In this document: piece by piece, positions 1 through 12,800 of the stretch
How the letters are laid out: each line of letters starts with the position of its first letter
Numbering within the stretch: the stretch's first letter is position 1
DNA from: Rhynchopus euleeides
Lineage: Eukaryota > Euglenozoa > Diplonemea > Diplonemida > Diplonemidae
Assembly: GCA_963210315.1 (NCBI GenBank)
Contig: OY723302.1
Location: 1 to 64,000 of the forward strand
Reading direction: 5' to 3'
Length of the DNA: 64,000 nt
Translations under genes and position numbers: made by a program
Notes under the pieces: model-generated
What the model saw: the letters and a program-made list of their open reading frames with translations, nothing else
What the model was told of the DNA's origin: nothing
Database searches by the model: none

Positions 1-1600
1 CCTGTGGTTACTATAATGTATAGTGGAAACCCAGGCTTTTACCACTACAGGGCAGATGCACAATTTTGCGCTTGGAATTTTTTGAGATTTTTTTTTATGG
101 TGAAAAGAACGGAGCGCAACGGACCCAAAAGTAAGCGGGGCCGCCACTTTTCTGCTCAGAATTTTGTTCGACTTTGATAAAAACACTGAATTTCCCCTAA
201 CCAGCCAAAAATCCCACCTAAAATCCGGTTTTTGGTGACGTCGGCAATATTTTCGAAACGGCTCAGAACTAAAAAATTCCTTCGATCGTGGAATTTCCGG
301 GGGGTGTGCCTACCCGAAAACAATTTCGGATTTCAGCCACTCGAAAATCCGTCCATGTTGGGTGCCATAGGGAAGTGCAACTTTTTGGCTGAAAATTCCT
401 TAGGGAAATCGCCCATAGTAGTTTTATACCGTTTCCGCGGCGAAAACGGGCTGAAAACTGATGACAACGCACCACCACGTCCCGCTAGGTATGGGTAGCG
501 ACCCGGGAATATCGGTCAGTTTTCACAGAAATTAGTGGAAGATAAAAAATCTGTCCCCCAGCCAGGGGTCCCTGTGGTTACTATAATGTATAGTGGAAAC
601 CCAGGCTTTTACCACTACAGGGCAGATGCACAATTTTGCGCTTGGAATTTTTTGAGATTTTTTTTTATGGTGAAAAGAACGGAGCGCAACGGACCCAAAA
701 GTAAGCGGGGCCGCCACTTTTCTGCTCAGAATTTTGTTCGACTTTGATAAAAACACTGAATTTCCCCTAACCAGCCAAAAATCCCACCTAAAATCCGGTT
801 TTTGGTGACGTCGGCAATATTTTCGAAACGGCTCAGAACTAAAAAATTCCTTCGATCGTGGAATTTCCGGGGGGTGTGCCTACCCGAAAACAATTTCGGA
901 TTTCAGCCACTCGAAAATCCGTCCATGTTGGGTGCCATAGGGAAGTGCAACTTTTTGGCTGAAAATTCCTTAGGGAAATCGCCCATAGTAGTTTTATACC
1001 GTTTCCGCGGCGAAAACGGGCTGAAAACTGATGACAACGCACCACCACGTCCCGCTAGGTATGGGTAGCGACCCGGGAATATCGGTCAGTTTTCACAGAA
1101 ATTAGTGGAAGATAAAAAATCTGTCCCCCAGCCAGGGGTCCCTGTGGTTACTATAATGTATAGTGGAAACCCAGGCTTTTACCACTACAGGGCAGATGCA
1201 CAATTTTGCGCTTGGAATTTTTTGAGATTTTTTTTTATGGTGAAAAGAACGGAGCGCAACGGACCCAAAAGTAAGCGGGGCCGCCACTTTTCTGCTCAGA
1301 ATTTTGTTCGACTTTGATAAAAACACTGAATTTCCCCTAACCAGCCAAAAATCCCACCTAAAATCCGGTTTTTGGTGACGTCGGCAATATTTTCGAAACG
1401 GCTCAGAACTAACAAATTCCTTCGATCGTGGAATTTCCGGGGGGTGTGCCTACCTGAAAACAATTTCGGATTTCAGCCACTCGAAAATCCGTCCATGTTG
1501 GGTGCCATAGGGAAGTGCAACTTTTTGGCTGAAAATTCCTTAGGGAAATCGCCCATAGTAGTTTTATACCGTTTCCGCGGCGAAAACGGGCTCAAAACCG
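1..1600. repeat. 570-bp tandem satellite, about 2.8 copies
   Basis: The sequence beginning CCTGTGGTTACTATAATG recurs at 1, 571 and 1141 with a constant offset of 570 and almost no differences. The third copy diverges near 1597. The array probably continues left of the window. The small open frames in each unit recur identically in every copy and start with TTG or lie in poor context, so I do not treat them as genes. The unit shares the stretch CAGTTTTCACAGAAATTAGT with the satellite at 15.4-16.5 kb. Confidence 0.95.
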
Positions 1601-1620
1601 ACGGTACGGCATCGTCGTGA

Positions 1621-3836
1621 CAAGGAACGCCCAGAAACCGTGATGTGCGAGGTTGGAGACGCAAAAAGACGTAGCAGAGGAGAATTTAGATGCGTAAGAC
1701 AATGTTACCCTGTTTCACTGTTTTCTGACTGTTTCGAGGCCCTGAGGGATTGTCGTTGATGTTTCCGCAGTGGGTCAACATGGCCGTGACACCCAACAGT
1801 AGTACATGTGTAACAGCGACCCGCGTCGCGAAGAACTGCGCAGTGGTGCCAGGTAGTGTTCCTGGCAGGCCGTGCCCGCAACCCCTAGGATATCTGATGC
1901 CTGCCCGTGCAGCAGTGTTGCAGTCGTGTTTGTTTCCTCAGTGACCACTTTGCCCGACAGTGCAAGGCACCTTCGACAACTCGAGTTAGAGGGTTGACAT
2001 GGCTTTCCACACAGGTAACGGCATTTGATGTGTGTGACATGAACATGACTGGATGGCTTGAGATGACAACATCAGGAAAAAGCATGAGAGAGATACAATC
2101 GTAGTGTTGAATGTAGTGCAGAAATTTCTTTTGAGATTTTTTTGCAGAGCCCACAGAGACTGTCACACAGAAAGCGACTACAGTGAACTCAGCAGAAAAA
2201 GAGCAGCACAGCTCTCCCAAACGGCCCAAGACTCGAATGCGATGTGCCTTGTCCTGACATTGATCACACCGAAACGACACCACACTGTCGGGTGACAGCA
2301 ACAAAAGCACTATTGAAACAAACGCCTGCAACACTATTTCTTCGATAGAATCGGATCGTTGTGTGGCCGATGCCGCCGACACATACGGGTGTTGCCGGAG
2401 CCTGGGGCTATTCCAGCCACGGACTGAAATGGAAGACGCCTGGCCATTGTCGTTTGAGTACGCCGAGGACACGGAGTCCGCCACACATTATCACTGTCGG
2501 ACAACATGCACAAAAGAAATTCTGGTTTCATCTTGGCCTGCCAGATGGAGTTACAGTGACCCAAAGATCTGATGGAGTCACAGTGGCCCTAAATTCTGAA
2601 CCCACACAAGCACCTTGCCATACAACATGCAGTCAGTGGTCTGTGCACTCGACTCCATGCAACAAGCCTGTCATGGGCTTGGCAGGTTCTGCCCTTTGTG
2701 GTTTGCACCCCACATGATCAGATCAAGAACAACAGGAGTTGCCACCTCACAGGCGTGATTGTGACGACTGACACCTGCCGAGACTGAGGCAGCACAAGGA
2801 GGGCAGCACTCAGGCAGCCGACTGGGCCACGACCGAGTCCCGCCTCTGTTGTCTGGTGGTACTAGCGACCGCCCAACCCAACCATCCATGCCACCAAGAT
2901 CAGAGGCTCCCCTCGAAGATCGAACAACGTTGCCACGGGCGTGATAGCGATGACTGACAGGTCTGCAGAAGCTGCAGCACCACGAGGATCCCGTCTGCAG
3001 GGCGCGTTGTGCAGCCCCACCGCGAGACTGAAGCAGCTGCACCACGTGCCCACTACCGTTGTCTGGCAGCACTCAGCGGCAGCGGCAGGAGTCGTGCATG
3101 CATCGGGGGAGTGCAACCTGCAAATGTTGAAGCTCTTCAGGATTGCAATTCTGGATGTGTCGATCCGTGGGGTGGGCTTGATCGGTGGTGTGTGCTGCAG
3201 AAGAGTGCACACAGCCTGCCATCAATTACCCGTTTGGAACATGACTACATACACATCCACAGGAGCGGCTTTCTCCTCCATTCTGCAGGTTCTGCGGTTT
3301 GCGGGTTTCCCGCTGCACGGAGACTGAGGGCAGCTGCACCACGTGCAGTTGCGACTCCGGGCAGCCACTCCGTGGCAGCAACGAGCATGAGCCACACTGG
3401 TCACAACCGGCACTGGCATTGGATGGAGGGCGGGTGTGTCAGGTCACGGTCCGTGCAGGTGTTGTGGAGAGTGCAACTTATGACTGCACAGAGGGCCCGT
3501 CGGCAGTCGTCCGAATATCAAACCTGTTCACGAAGTGGGAATTCACGGTGTGTTTGCAGGCGGGCGAGACGCTTCACCCTTCCTGCACGCTTCCATGTGC
3601 AGTCTGCAACGGCGCACTATTCCGTTCAAGTAGACCCCGCGGATCAACAGATGCAGAATTTCAGCCCTCAAATTTTGTAGGTCCATTCGGGGTCCTCCTG
3701 TCAGAACTGCACAAACAGGATCATGAGATACACAGCGACAGCAGGACTGTCTACATTCGGCGAGTTCGACTCAGCCGTCTGACGCTTCCCAGTGCCACAA
3801 ACAGACAACACGCAGACACGCTTGCTCATTTCTCGT
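1621..3836. other. No recognisable gene; faint degenerate repetition
   Basis: Open frames of up to about 220 codons exist on both strands (for example 1885-2484 minus, 3009-3680 plus), but they overlap, lack good ATG starts and show no recognisable domain. Between about 2690 and 3400 imperfect motifs recur (GACTGACA followed by a GCAGCACCACG-like stretch; GGTTCTGC followed by GGTTTGC), suggesting an old decayed minisatellite. A single TTTGCGGGTTT, the core of the nearby 8-mer array, occurs near 3298. Confidence 0.5.
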
Positions 3837-6800
3837 GCGGGTTTGCGGGTTTGCGGGTTTGCGGGTTTGCGGGTTTGCGGGTTTGCGGGTTTGCGGGTTT
3901 GCGGGTTTGCGGGTTTGCGGGTTTGCGGGTTTGCGGGTTTGCGGGTTTGCGGGTTTGCGGGTTTGCGGGTTTGCGGGTTTGCGGGTTTGCGGGTTTGCGG
4001 GTTTGCGGGTTTGCGGGTTTGCGGGTTTGCGGGTTTGCGGGTTTGCGGGTTTGCGGGTTTGCGGGTTTGCGGGTTTGCGGGTTTGCGGGTTTGCGGGTTT
4101 GCGGGTTTGCGGGTTTGCGGGTTTGCGGGTTTGCGGGTTTGCGGGTTTGCGGGTTTGCGGGTTTGCGGGTTTGCGGGTTTGCGGGTTTGCGGGTTTGCGG
4201 GTTTGCGGGTTTGCGGGTTTGCGGGTTTGCGGGTTTGCGGGTTTGCGGGTTTGCGGGTTTGCGGGTTTGCGGGTTTGCGGGTTTGCGGGTTTGCGGGTTT
4301 GCGGGTTTGCGGGTTTGCGGGTTTGCGGGTTTGCGGGTTTGCGGGTTTGCGGGTTTGCGGGTTTGCGGGTTTGCGGGTTTGCGGGTTTGCGGGTTTGCGG
4401 GTTTGCGGGTTTGCGGGTTTGCGGGTTTGCGGGTTTGCGGGTTTGCGGGTTTGCGGGTTTGCGGGTTTGCGGGTTTGCGGGTTTGCGGGTTGCGGGTTTG
4501 CGGGTTTGCGGGTTTGCGGGTTTGCGGGTTTGCGGGTTTGCGGGTTTGCGGGTTTGCGGGTTTGCGGGTTTGCGGGTTTGCGGGTTTGCGGGTTTGCGGG
4601 TTTGCGGGTTTGCGGGTTTGCGGGTTTGCGGGTTTGCGGGTTTGCGGGTTTGCGGGTTTGCGGGTTTGCGGGTTTGCGGGTTTGCGGGTTTGCGGGTTTG
4701 CGGGTTTGCGGGTTTGCGGGTTTGCGGGTTTGCGGGTTTGCGGGTTTGCGGGTTTGCGGGTTTGCGGGTTTGCGGGTTTGCGGGTTTGCGGGTTTGCGGG
4801 TTTGCGGGTTTGCGGGTTTGCGGGTTTGCGGGTTTGCGGGTTTGCGGGTTTGCGGGTTTGCGGGTTTGCGGGTTTGCGGGTTTGCGGGTTTGCGGGTTTG
4901 CGGGTTTGCGGGTTTGCGGGTTTGCGGGTTTGCGGGTTTGCGGGTTTGCGGGTTTGCGGGTTTGCGGGTTTGCGGGTTTGCGGGTTTGCGGGTTTGCGGG
5001 TTTGCGGGTTTGCGGGTTTGCGGGTTTGCGGGTTTGCGGGTTTGCGGGTTTGCGGGTTTGCGGGTTTGCGGGTTTGCGGGTTTGCGGGTTTGCGGGTTTG
5101 CGGGTTTGCGGGTTTGCGGGTTTGCGGGTTTGCGGGTTTGCGGGTTTGCGGGTTTGCGGGTTTGCGGGTTTGCGGGTTTGCGGGTTTGCGGGTTTGCGGG
5201 TTTGCGGGTTTGCGGGTTTGCGGGTTTGCGGGTTTGCGGGTTTGCGGGTTTGCGGGTTTGCGGGTTTGCGGGTTTGCGGGTTTGCGGGTTTGCGGGTTTG
5301 CGGGTTTGCGGGTTTGCGGGTTTGCGGGTTTGCGGGTTTGCGGGTTTGCGGGTTTGCGGGTTTGCGGGTTTGCGGGTTTGCGGGTTTGCGGGTTTGCGGG
5401 TTTGCGGGTTTGCGGGTTTGCGGGTTTGCGGGTTTGCGGGTTTGCGGGTTTGCGGGTTTGCGGGTTTGCGGGTTTGCGGGTTTGCGGGTTTGCGGGTTTG
5501 CGGGTTTGCGGGTTTGCGGGTTTGCGGGTTTGCGGGTTTGCGGGTTTGCGGGTTTGCGGGTTTGCGGGTTTGCGGGTTTGCGGGTTTGCGGGTTTGCGGG
5601 TTTGCGGGTTTGCGGGTTTGCGGGTTTGCGGGTTTGCGGGTTTGCGGGTTTGCGGGTTTGCGGGTTTGCGGGTTTGCGGGTTTGCGGGTTTGCGGTGTTT
5701 GCGGGTTTGCGGGTTTGCGGGTTTGCGGGTTTGCGGGTTTGCGGGTTTGCGGGTTTGCGGGTTTGCGGGTTTGCGGGTTTGCGGGTTTGCGGGTTTGCGG
5801 GTTTGCGGGTTTGCGGGTTTGCGGGTTTGCGGGTTTGCGGGTTTGCGGGTTTGCGGGTTTGCGGGTTTGCGGGTTTGCGGGTTTGCGGGTTTGCGGGTTT
5901 GCGGGTTTGCGGGTTTGCGGGTTTGCGGGTTTGCGGGTTTGCGGGTTTGCGGGTTTGCGGGTTTGCGGGTTTGCGGGTTTGCGGGTTTGCGGGTTTGCGG
6001 GTTTGCGGGTTTGCGGGTTTGCGGGTTTGCGGGTTTGCGGGTTTGCGGGTTTGCGGGTTTGCGGGTTTGCGGGTTTGCGGGTTTGCGGGTTTGCGGGTTT
6101 GCGGGTTTGCGGGTTTGCGGGTTTGCGGGTTTGCGGGTTTGCGGGTTTGCGGGTTTGCGGGTTTGCGGGTTTGCGGGTTTGCGGGTTTGCGGGTTTGCGG
6201 GTTTGCGGGTTTGCGGGTTTGCGGGTTTGCGGGTTTGCGGGTTTGCGGGTTTGCGGGTTTGCGGGTTTGCGGGTTTGCGGGTTTGCGGGTTTGCGGGTTT
6301 GCGGGTTTGCGGGTTTGCGGGTTTGCGGGTTTGCGGGTTTGCGGGTTTGCGGGTTTGCGGGTTTGCGGGTTTGCGGGTTTGCGGGTTTGCGGGTTTGCGG
6401 GTTTGCGGGTTTGCGGGTTTGCGGGTTTGCGGGTTTGCGGGTTTGCGGGTTTGCGGGTTTGCGGGTTTGCGGGTTTGCGGGTTTGCGGGTTTGCGGGTTT
6501 GCGGGTTTGCGGGTTTGCGGGTTTGCGGGTTTGCGGGTTTGCGGGTTTGCGGGTTTGCGGGTTTGCGGGTTTGCGGGTTTGCGGGTTTGCGGGTTTGCGG
6601 GTTTGCGGGTTTGCGGGTTTGCGGGTTTGCGGGTTTGCGGGTTTGCGGGTTTGCGGGTTTGCGGGTTTGCGGGTTTGCGGGTTTGCGGGTTTGCGGGTTT
6701 GCGGGTTTGCGGGTTTGCGGGTTTGCGGGTTTGCGGGTTTGCGGGTTTGCGGGTTTGCGGGTTTGCGGGTTTGCGGGTTTGCGGGTTTGCGGGTTTGCGG

Positions 6801-9800
6801 GTTTGCGGGTTTGCGGGTTTGCGGGTTTGCGGGTTTGCGGGTTTGCGGGTTTGCGGGTTTGCGGGTTTGCGGGTTTGCGGGTTTGCGGGTTTGCGGGTTT
6901 GCGGGTTTGCGGGTTTGCGGGTTTGCGGGTTTGCGGGTTTGCGGGTTTGCGGGTTTGCGGGTTTGCGGGTTTGCGGGTTTGCGGGTTTGCGGGTTTGCGG
7001 GTTTGCGGGTTTGCGGGTTTGCGGGTTTGCGGGTTTGCGGGTTTGCGGGTTTGCGGGTTTGCGGGTTTGCGGGTTTGCGGGTTTGCGGGTTTGCGGGTTT
7101 GCGGGTTTGCGGGTTTGCGGGTTTGCGGGTTTGCGGGTTTGCGGGTTTGCGGGTTTGCGGGTTTGCGGGTTTGCGGGTTTGCGGGTTTGCGGGTTTGCGG
7201 GTTTGCGGGTTTGCGGGTTTGCGGGTTTGCGGGTTTGCGGGTTTGCGGGTTTGCGGGTTTGCGGGTTTGCGGGTTTGCGGGTTTGCGGGTTTGCGGGTTT
7301 GCGGGTTTGCGGGTTTGCGGGTTTGCGGGTTTGCGGGTTTGCGGGTTTGCGGGTTTGCGGGTTTGCGGGTTTGCGGGTTTGCGGGTTTGCGGGTTTGCGG
7401 GTTTGCGGGTTTGCGGGTTTGCGGGTTTGCGGGTTTGCGGGTTTGCGGGTTTGCGGGTTTGCGGGTTTGCGGGTTTGCGGGTTTGCGGGTTTGCGGGTTT
7501 GCGGGTTTGCGGGTTTGCGGGTTTGCGGGTTTGCGGGTTTGCGGGTTTGCGGGTTTGCGGGTTTGCGGGTTTGCGGGTTTGCGGGTTTGCGGGTTTGCGG
7601 GTTTGCGGGTTTGCGGGTTTGCGGGTTTGCGGGTTTGCGGGTTTGCGGGTTTGCGGGTTTGCGGGTTTGCGGGTTTGCGGGTTTGCGGGTTTGCGGGTTT
7701 GCGGGTTTGCGGGTTTGCGGGTTTGCGGGTTTGCGGGTTTGCGGGTTTGCGGGTTTGCGGGTTTGCGGGTTTGCGGGTTTGCGGGTTTGCGGGTTTGCGG
7801 GTTTGCGGGTTTGCGGGTTTGCGGGTTTGCGGGTTTGCGGGTTTGCGGGTTTGCGGGTTTGCGGGTTTGCGGGTTTGCGGGTTTGCGGGTTTGCGGGTTT
7901 GCGGGTTTGCGGGTTTGCGGGTTTGCGGGTTTGCGGGTTTGCGGGTTTGCGGGTTTGCGGGTTTGCGGGTTTGCGGGTTTGCGGGTTTGCGGGTTTGCGG
8001 GTTTGCGGGTTTGCGGGTTTGCGGGTTTGCGGGTTTGCGGGTTTGCGGGTTTGCGGGTTTGCGGGTTTGCGGGTTTGCGGGTTTGCGGGTTTGCGGGTTT
8101 GCGGGTTTGCGGGTTTGCGGGTTTGCGGGTTTGCGGGTTTGCGGGTTTGCGGGTTTGCGGGTTTGCGGGTTTGCGGGTTTGCGGGTTTGCGGGTTTGCGG
8201 GTTTGCGGGTTTGCGGGTTTGCGGGTTTGCGGGTTTGCGGGTTTGCGGGTTTGCGGGTTTGCGGGTTTGCGGGTTTGCGGGTTTGCGGGTTTGCGGGTTT
8301 GCGGGTTTGCGGGTTTGCGGGTTTGCGGGTTTGCGGGTTTGCGGGTTTGCGGGTTTGCGGGTTTGCGGGTTTGCGGGTTTGCGGGTTTGCGGGTTTGCGG
8401 GTTTGCGGGTTTGCGGGTTTGCGGGTTTGCGGGTTTGCGGGTTTGCGGGTTTGCGGGTTTGCGGGTTTGCGGGTTTGCGGGTTTGCGGGTTTGCGGGTTT
8501 GCGGGTTTGCGGGTTTGCGGGTTTGCGGGTTTGCGGGTTTGCGGGTTTGCGGGTTTGCGGGTTTGCGGGTTTGCGGGTTTGCGGGTTTGCGGGTTTGCGG
8601 GTTTGCGGGTTTGCGGGTTTGCGGGTTTGCGGGTTTGCGGGTTTGCGGGTTTGCGGGTTTGCGGGTTTGCGGGTTTGCGGGTTTGCGGGTTTGCGGGTTT
8701 GCGGGTTTGCGGGTTTGCGGGTTTGCGGGTTTGCGGGTTTGCGGGTTTGCGGGTTTGCGGGTTTGCGGGTTTGCGGGTTTGCGGGTTTGCGGGTTTGCGG
8801 GTTTGCGGGTTTGCGGGTTTGCGGGTTTGCGGGTTTGCGGGTTTGCGGGTTTGCGGGTTTGCGGGTTTGCGGGTTTGCGGGTTTGCGGGTTTGCGGGTTT
8901 GCGGGTTTGCGGGTTTGCGGGTTTGCGGGTTTGCGGGTTTGCGGGTTTGCGGGTTTGCGGGTTTGCGGGTTTGCGGGTTTGCGGGTTTGCGGGTTTGCGG
9001 GTTTGCGGGTTTGCGGGTTTGCGGGTTTGCGGGTTTGCGGGTTTGCGGGTTTGCGGGTTTGCGGGTTTGCGGGTTTGCGGGTTTACGGGTTTGCGGGTTT
9101 GCGGGTTTGCGGGTTTGCGGGTTTGCGGGTTTGCGGGTTTGCGGGTTTGCGGGTTTGCGGGTTTGCGGGTTTGCGGGTTTGCGGGTTTGCGGGTTTGCGG
9201 GTTTGCGGGTTTGCGGGTTTGCGGGTTTGCGGGTTTGCGGGTTTGCGGGTTTGCGGGTTTGCGGGTTTGCGGGTTTGCGGGTTTGCGGGTTTGCGGGTTT
9301 GCGGGTTTGCGGGTTTGCGGGTTTGCGGGTTTGCGGGTTTGCGGGTTTGCGGGTTTGCGGGTTTGCGGGTTTGCGGGTTTGCGGGTTTGCGGGTTTGCGG
9401 GTTTGCGGGTTTGCGGGTTTGCGGGTTTGCGGGTTTGCGGGTTTGCGGGTTTGCGGGTTTGCGGGTTTGCGGGTTTGCGGGTTTGCGGGTTTGCGGGTTT
9501 GCGGGTTTGCGGGTTTGCGGGTTTGCGGGTTTGCGGGTTTGCGGGTTTGCGGGTTTGCGGGTTTGCGGGTTTGCGGGTTTGCGGGTTTGCGGGTTTGCGG
9601 GTTTGCGGGTTTGCGGGTTTGCGGGTTTGCGGGTTTGCGGGTTTGCGGGTTTGCGGGTTTGCGGGTTTGCGGGTTTGCGGGTTTGCGGGTTTGCGGGTTT
9701 GCGGGTTTGCGGGTTTGCGGGTTTGCGGGTTTGCGGGTTTGCGGGTTTGCGGGTTTGCGGGTTTGCGGGTTTGCGGGTTTGCGGGTTTGCGGGTTTGCGG

Positions 9801-12800
9801 GTTTGCGGGTTTGCGGGTTTGCGGGTTTGCGGGTTTGCGGGTTTGCGGGTTTGCGGGTTTGCGGGTTTGCGGGTTTGCGGGTTTGCGGGTTTGCGGGTTT
9901 GCGGGTTTGCGGGTTTGCGGGTTTGCGGGTTTGCGGGTTTGCGGGTTTGCGGGTTTGCGGGTTTGCGGGTTTGCGGGTTTGCGGGTTTGCGGGTTTGCGG
10001 GTTTGCGGGTTTGCGGGTTTGCGGGTTTGCGGGTTTGCGGGTTTGCGGGTTTGCGGGTTTGCGGGTTTGCGGGTTTGCGGGTTTGCGGGTTTGCGGGTTT
10101 GCGGGTTTGCGGGTTTGCGGGTTTGCGGGTTTGCGGGTTTGCGGGTTTGCGGGTTTGCGGGTTTGCGGGTTTGCGGGTTTGCGGGTTTGCGGGTTTGCGG
10201 GTTTGCGGGTTTGCGGGTTTGCGGGTTTGCGGGTTTGCGGGTTTGCGGGTTTGCGGGTTTGCGGGTTTGCGGGTTTGCGGGTTTGCGGGTTTGCGGGTTT
10301 GCGGGTTTGCGGGTTTGCGGGTTTGCGGGTTTGCGGGTTTGCGGGTTTGCGGGTTTGCGGGTTTGCGGGTTTGCGGGTTTGCGGGTTTGCGGGTTTGCGG
10401 GTTTGCGGGTTTGCGGGTTTGCGGGTTTGCGGGTTTGCGGGTTTGCGGGTTTGCGGGTTTGCGGGTTTGCGGGTTTGCGGGTTTGCGGGTTTGCGGGTTT
10501 GCGGGTTTGCGGGTTTGCGGGTTTGCGGGTTTGCGGGTTTGCGGGTTTGCGGGTTTGCGGGTTTGCGGGTTTGCGGGTTTGCGGGTTTGCGGGTTTGCGG
10601 GTTTGCGGGTTTGCGGGTTTGCGGGTTTGCGGGTTTGCGGGTTTGCGGGTTTGCGGGTTTGCGGGTTTGCGGGTTTGCGGGTTTGCGGGTTTGCGGGTTT
10701 GCGGGTTTGCGGGTTTGCGGGTTTGCGGGTTTGCGGGTTTGCGGGTTTGCGGGTTTGCGGGTTTGCGGGTTTGCGGGTTTGCGGGTTTGCGGGTTTGCGG
10801 GTTTGCGGGTTTGCGGGTTTGCGGGTTTGCGGGTTTGCGGGTTTGCGGGTTTGCGGGTTTGCGGGTTTGCGGGTTTGCGGGTTTGCGGGTTTGCGGGTTT
10901 GCGGGTTTGCGGGTTTGCGGGTTTGCGGGTTTGCGGGTTTGCGGGTTTGCGGGTTTGCGGGTTTGCGGGTTTGCGGGTTTGCGGGTTTGCGGGTTTGCGG
11001 GTTTGCGGGTTTGCGGGTTTGCGGGTTTGCGGGTTTGCGGGTTTGCGGGTTTGCGGGTTTGCGGGTTTGCGGGTTTGCGGGTTTGCGGGTTTGCGGGTTT
11101 GCGGGTTTGCGGGTTTGCGGGTTTGCGGGTTTGCGGGTTTGCGGGTTTGCGGGTTTGCGGGTTTGCGGGTTTGCGGGTTTGCGGGTTTGCGGGTTTGCGG
11201 GTTTGCGGGTTTGCGGGTTTGCGGGTTTGCGGGTTTGCGGGTTTGCGGGTTTGCGGGTTTGCGGGTTTGCGGGTTTGCGGGTTTGCGGGTTTGCGGGTTT
11301 GCGGGTTTGCGGGTTTGCGGGTTTGCGGGTTTGCGGGTTTGCGGGTTTGCGGGTTTGCGGGTTTGCGGGTTTGCGGGTTTGCGGGTTTGCGGGTTTGCGG
11401 GTTTGCGGGTTTGCGGGTTTGCGGGTTTGCGGGTTTGCGGGTTTGCGGGTTTGCGGGTTTGCGGGTTTGCGGGTTTGCGGGTTTGCGGGTTTGCGGGTTT
11501 GCGGGTTTGCGGGTTTGCGGGTTTGCGGGTTTGCGGGTTTGCGGGTTTGCGGGTTTGCGGGTTTGCGGGTTTGCGGGTTTGCGGGTTTGCGGGTTTGCGG
11601 GTTTGCGGGTTTGCGGGTTTGCGGGTTTGCGGGTTTGCGGGTTTGCGGGTTTGCGGGTTTGCGGGTTTGCGGGTTTGCGGGTTTGCGGGTTTGCGGGTTT
11701 GCGGGTTTGCGGGTTTGCGGGTTTGCGGGTTTGCGGGTTTGCGGGTTTGCGGGTTTGCGGGTTTGCGGGTTTGCGGGTTTGCGGGTTTGCGGGTTTGCGG
11801 GTTTGCGGGTTTGCGGGTTTGCGGGTTTGCGGGTTTGCGGGTTTGCGGGTTTGCGGGTTTGCGGGTTTGCGGGTTTGCGGGTTTGCGGGTTTGCGGGTTT
11901 GCGGGTTTGCGGGTTTGCGGGTTTGCGGGTTTGCGGGTTTGCGGGTTTGCGGGTTTGCGGGTTTGCGGGTTTGCGGGTTTGCGGGTTTGCGGGTTTGCGG
12001 GTTTGCGGGTTTGCGGGTTTGCGGGTTTGCGGGTTTGCGGGTTTGCGGGTTTGCGGGTTTGCGGGTTTGCGGGTTTGCGGGTTTGCGGGTTTGCGGGTTT
12101 GCGGGTTTGCGGGTTTGCGGGTTTGCGGGTTTGCGGGTTTGCGGGTTTGCGGGTTTGCGGGTTTGCGGGTTTGCGGGTTTGCGGGTTTGCGGGTTTGCGG
12201 GTTTGCGGGTTTGCGGGTTTGCGGGTTTGCGGGTTTGCGGGTTTGCGGGTTTGCGGGTTTGCGGGTTTGCGGGTTTGCGGGTTTGCGGGTTTGCGGGTTT
12301 GCGGGTTTGCGGGTTTGCGGGTTTGCGGGTTTGCGGGTTTGCGGGTTTGCGGGTTTGCGGGTTTGCGGGTTTGCGGGTTTGCGGGTTTGCGGGTTTGCGG
12401 GTTTGCGGGTTTGCGGGTTTGCGGGTTTGCGGGTTTGCGGGTTTGCGGGTTTGCGGGTTTGCGGGTTTGCGGGTTTGCGGGTTTGCGGGTTTGCGGGTTT
12501 GCGGGTTTGCGGGTTTGCGGGTTTGCGGGTTTGCGGGTTTGCGGGTTTGCGGGTTTGCGGGTTTGCGGGTTTGCGGGTTTGCGGGTTTGCGGGTTTGCGG
12601 GTTTGCGGGTTTGCGGGTTTGCGGGTTTGCGGGTTTGCGGGTTTGCGGGTTTGCGGGTTTGCGGGTTTGCGGGTTTGCGGGTTTGCGGGTTTGCGGGTTT
12701 GCGGGTTTGCGGGTTTGCGGGTTTGCGGGTTTGCGGGTTTGCGGGTTTGCGGGTTTGCGGGTTTGCGGGTTTGCGGGTTTGCGGGTTTGCGGGTTTGCGG

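Noticed and set aside
1885-2484. 199-codon minus-strand frame
   Set aside because: Starts at GTG, has no recognisable domain, no acceptor context and no intron-grammar support.
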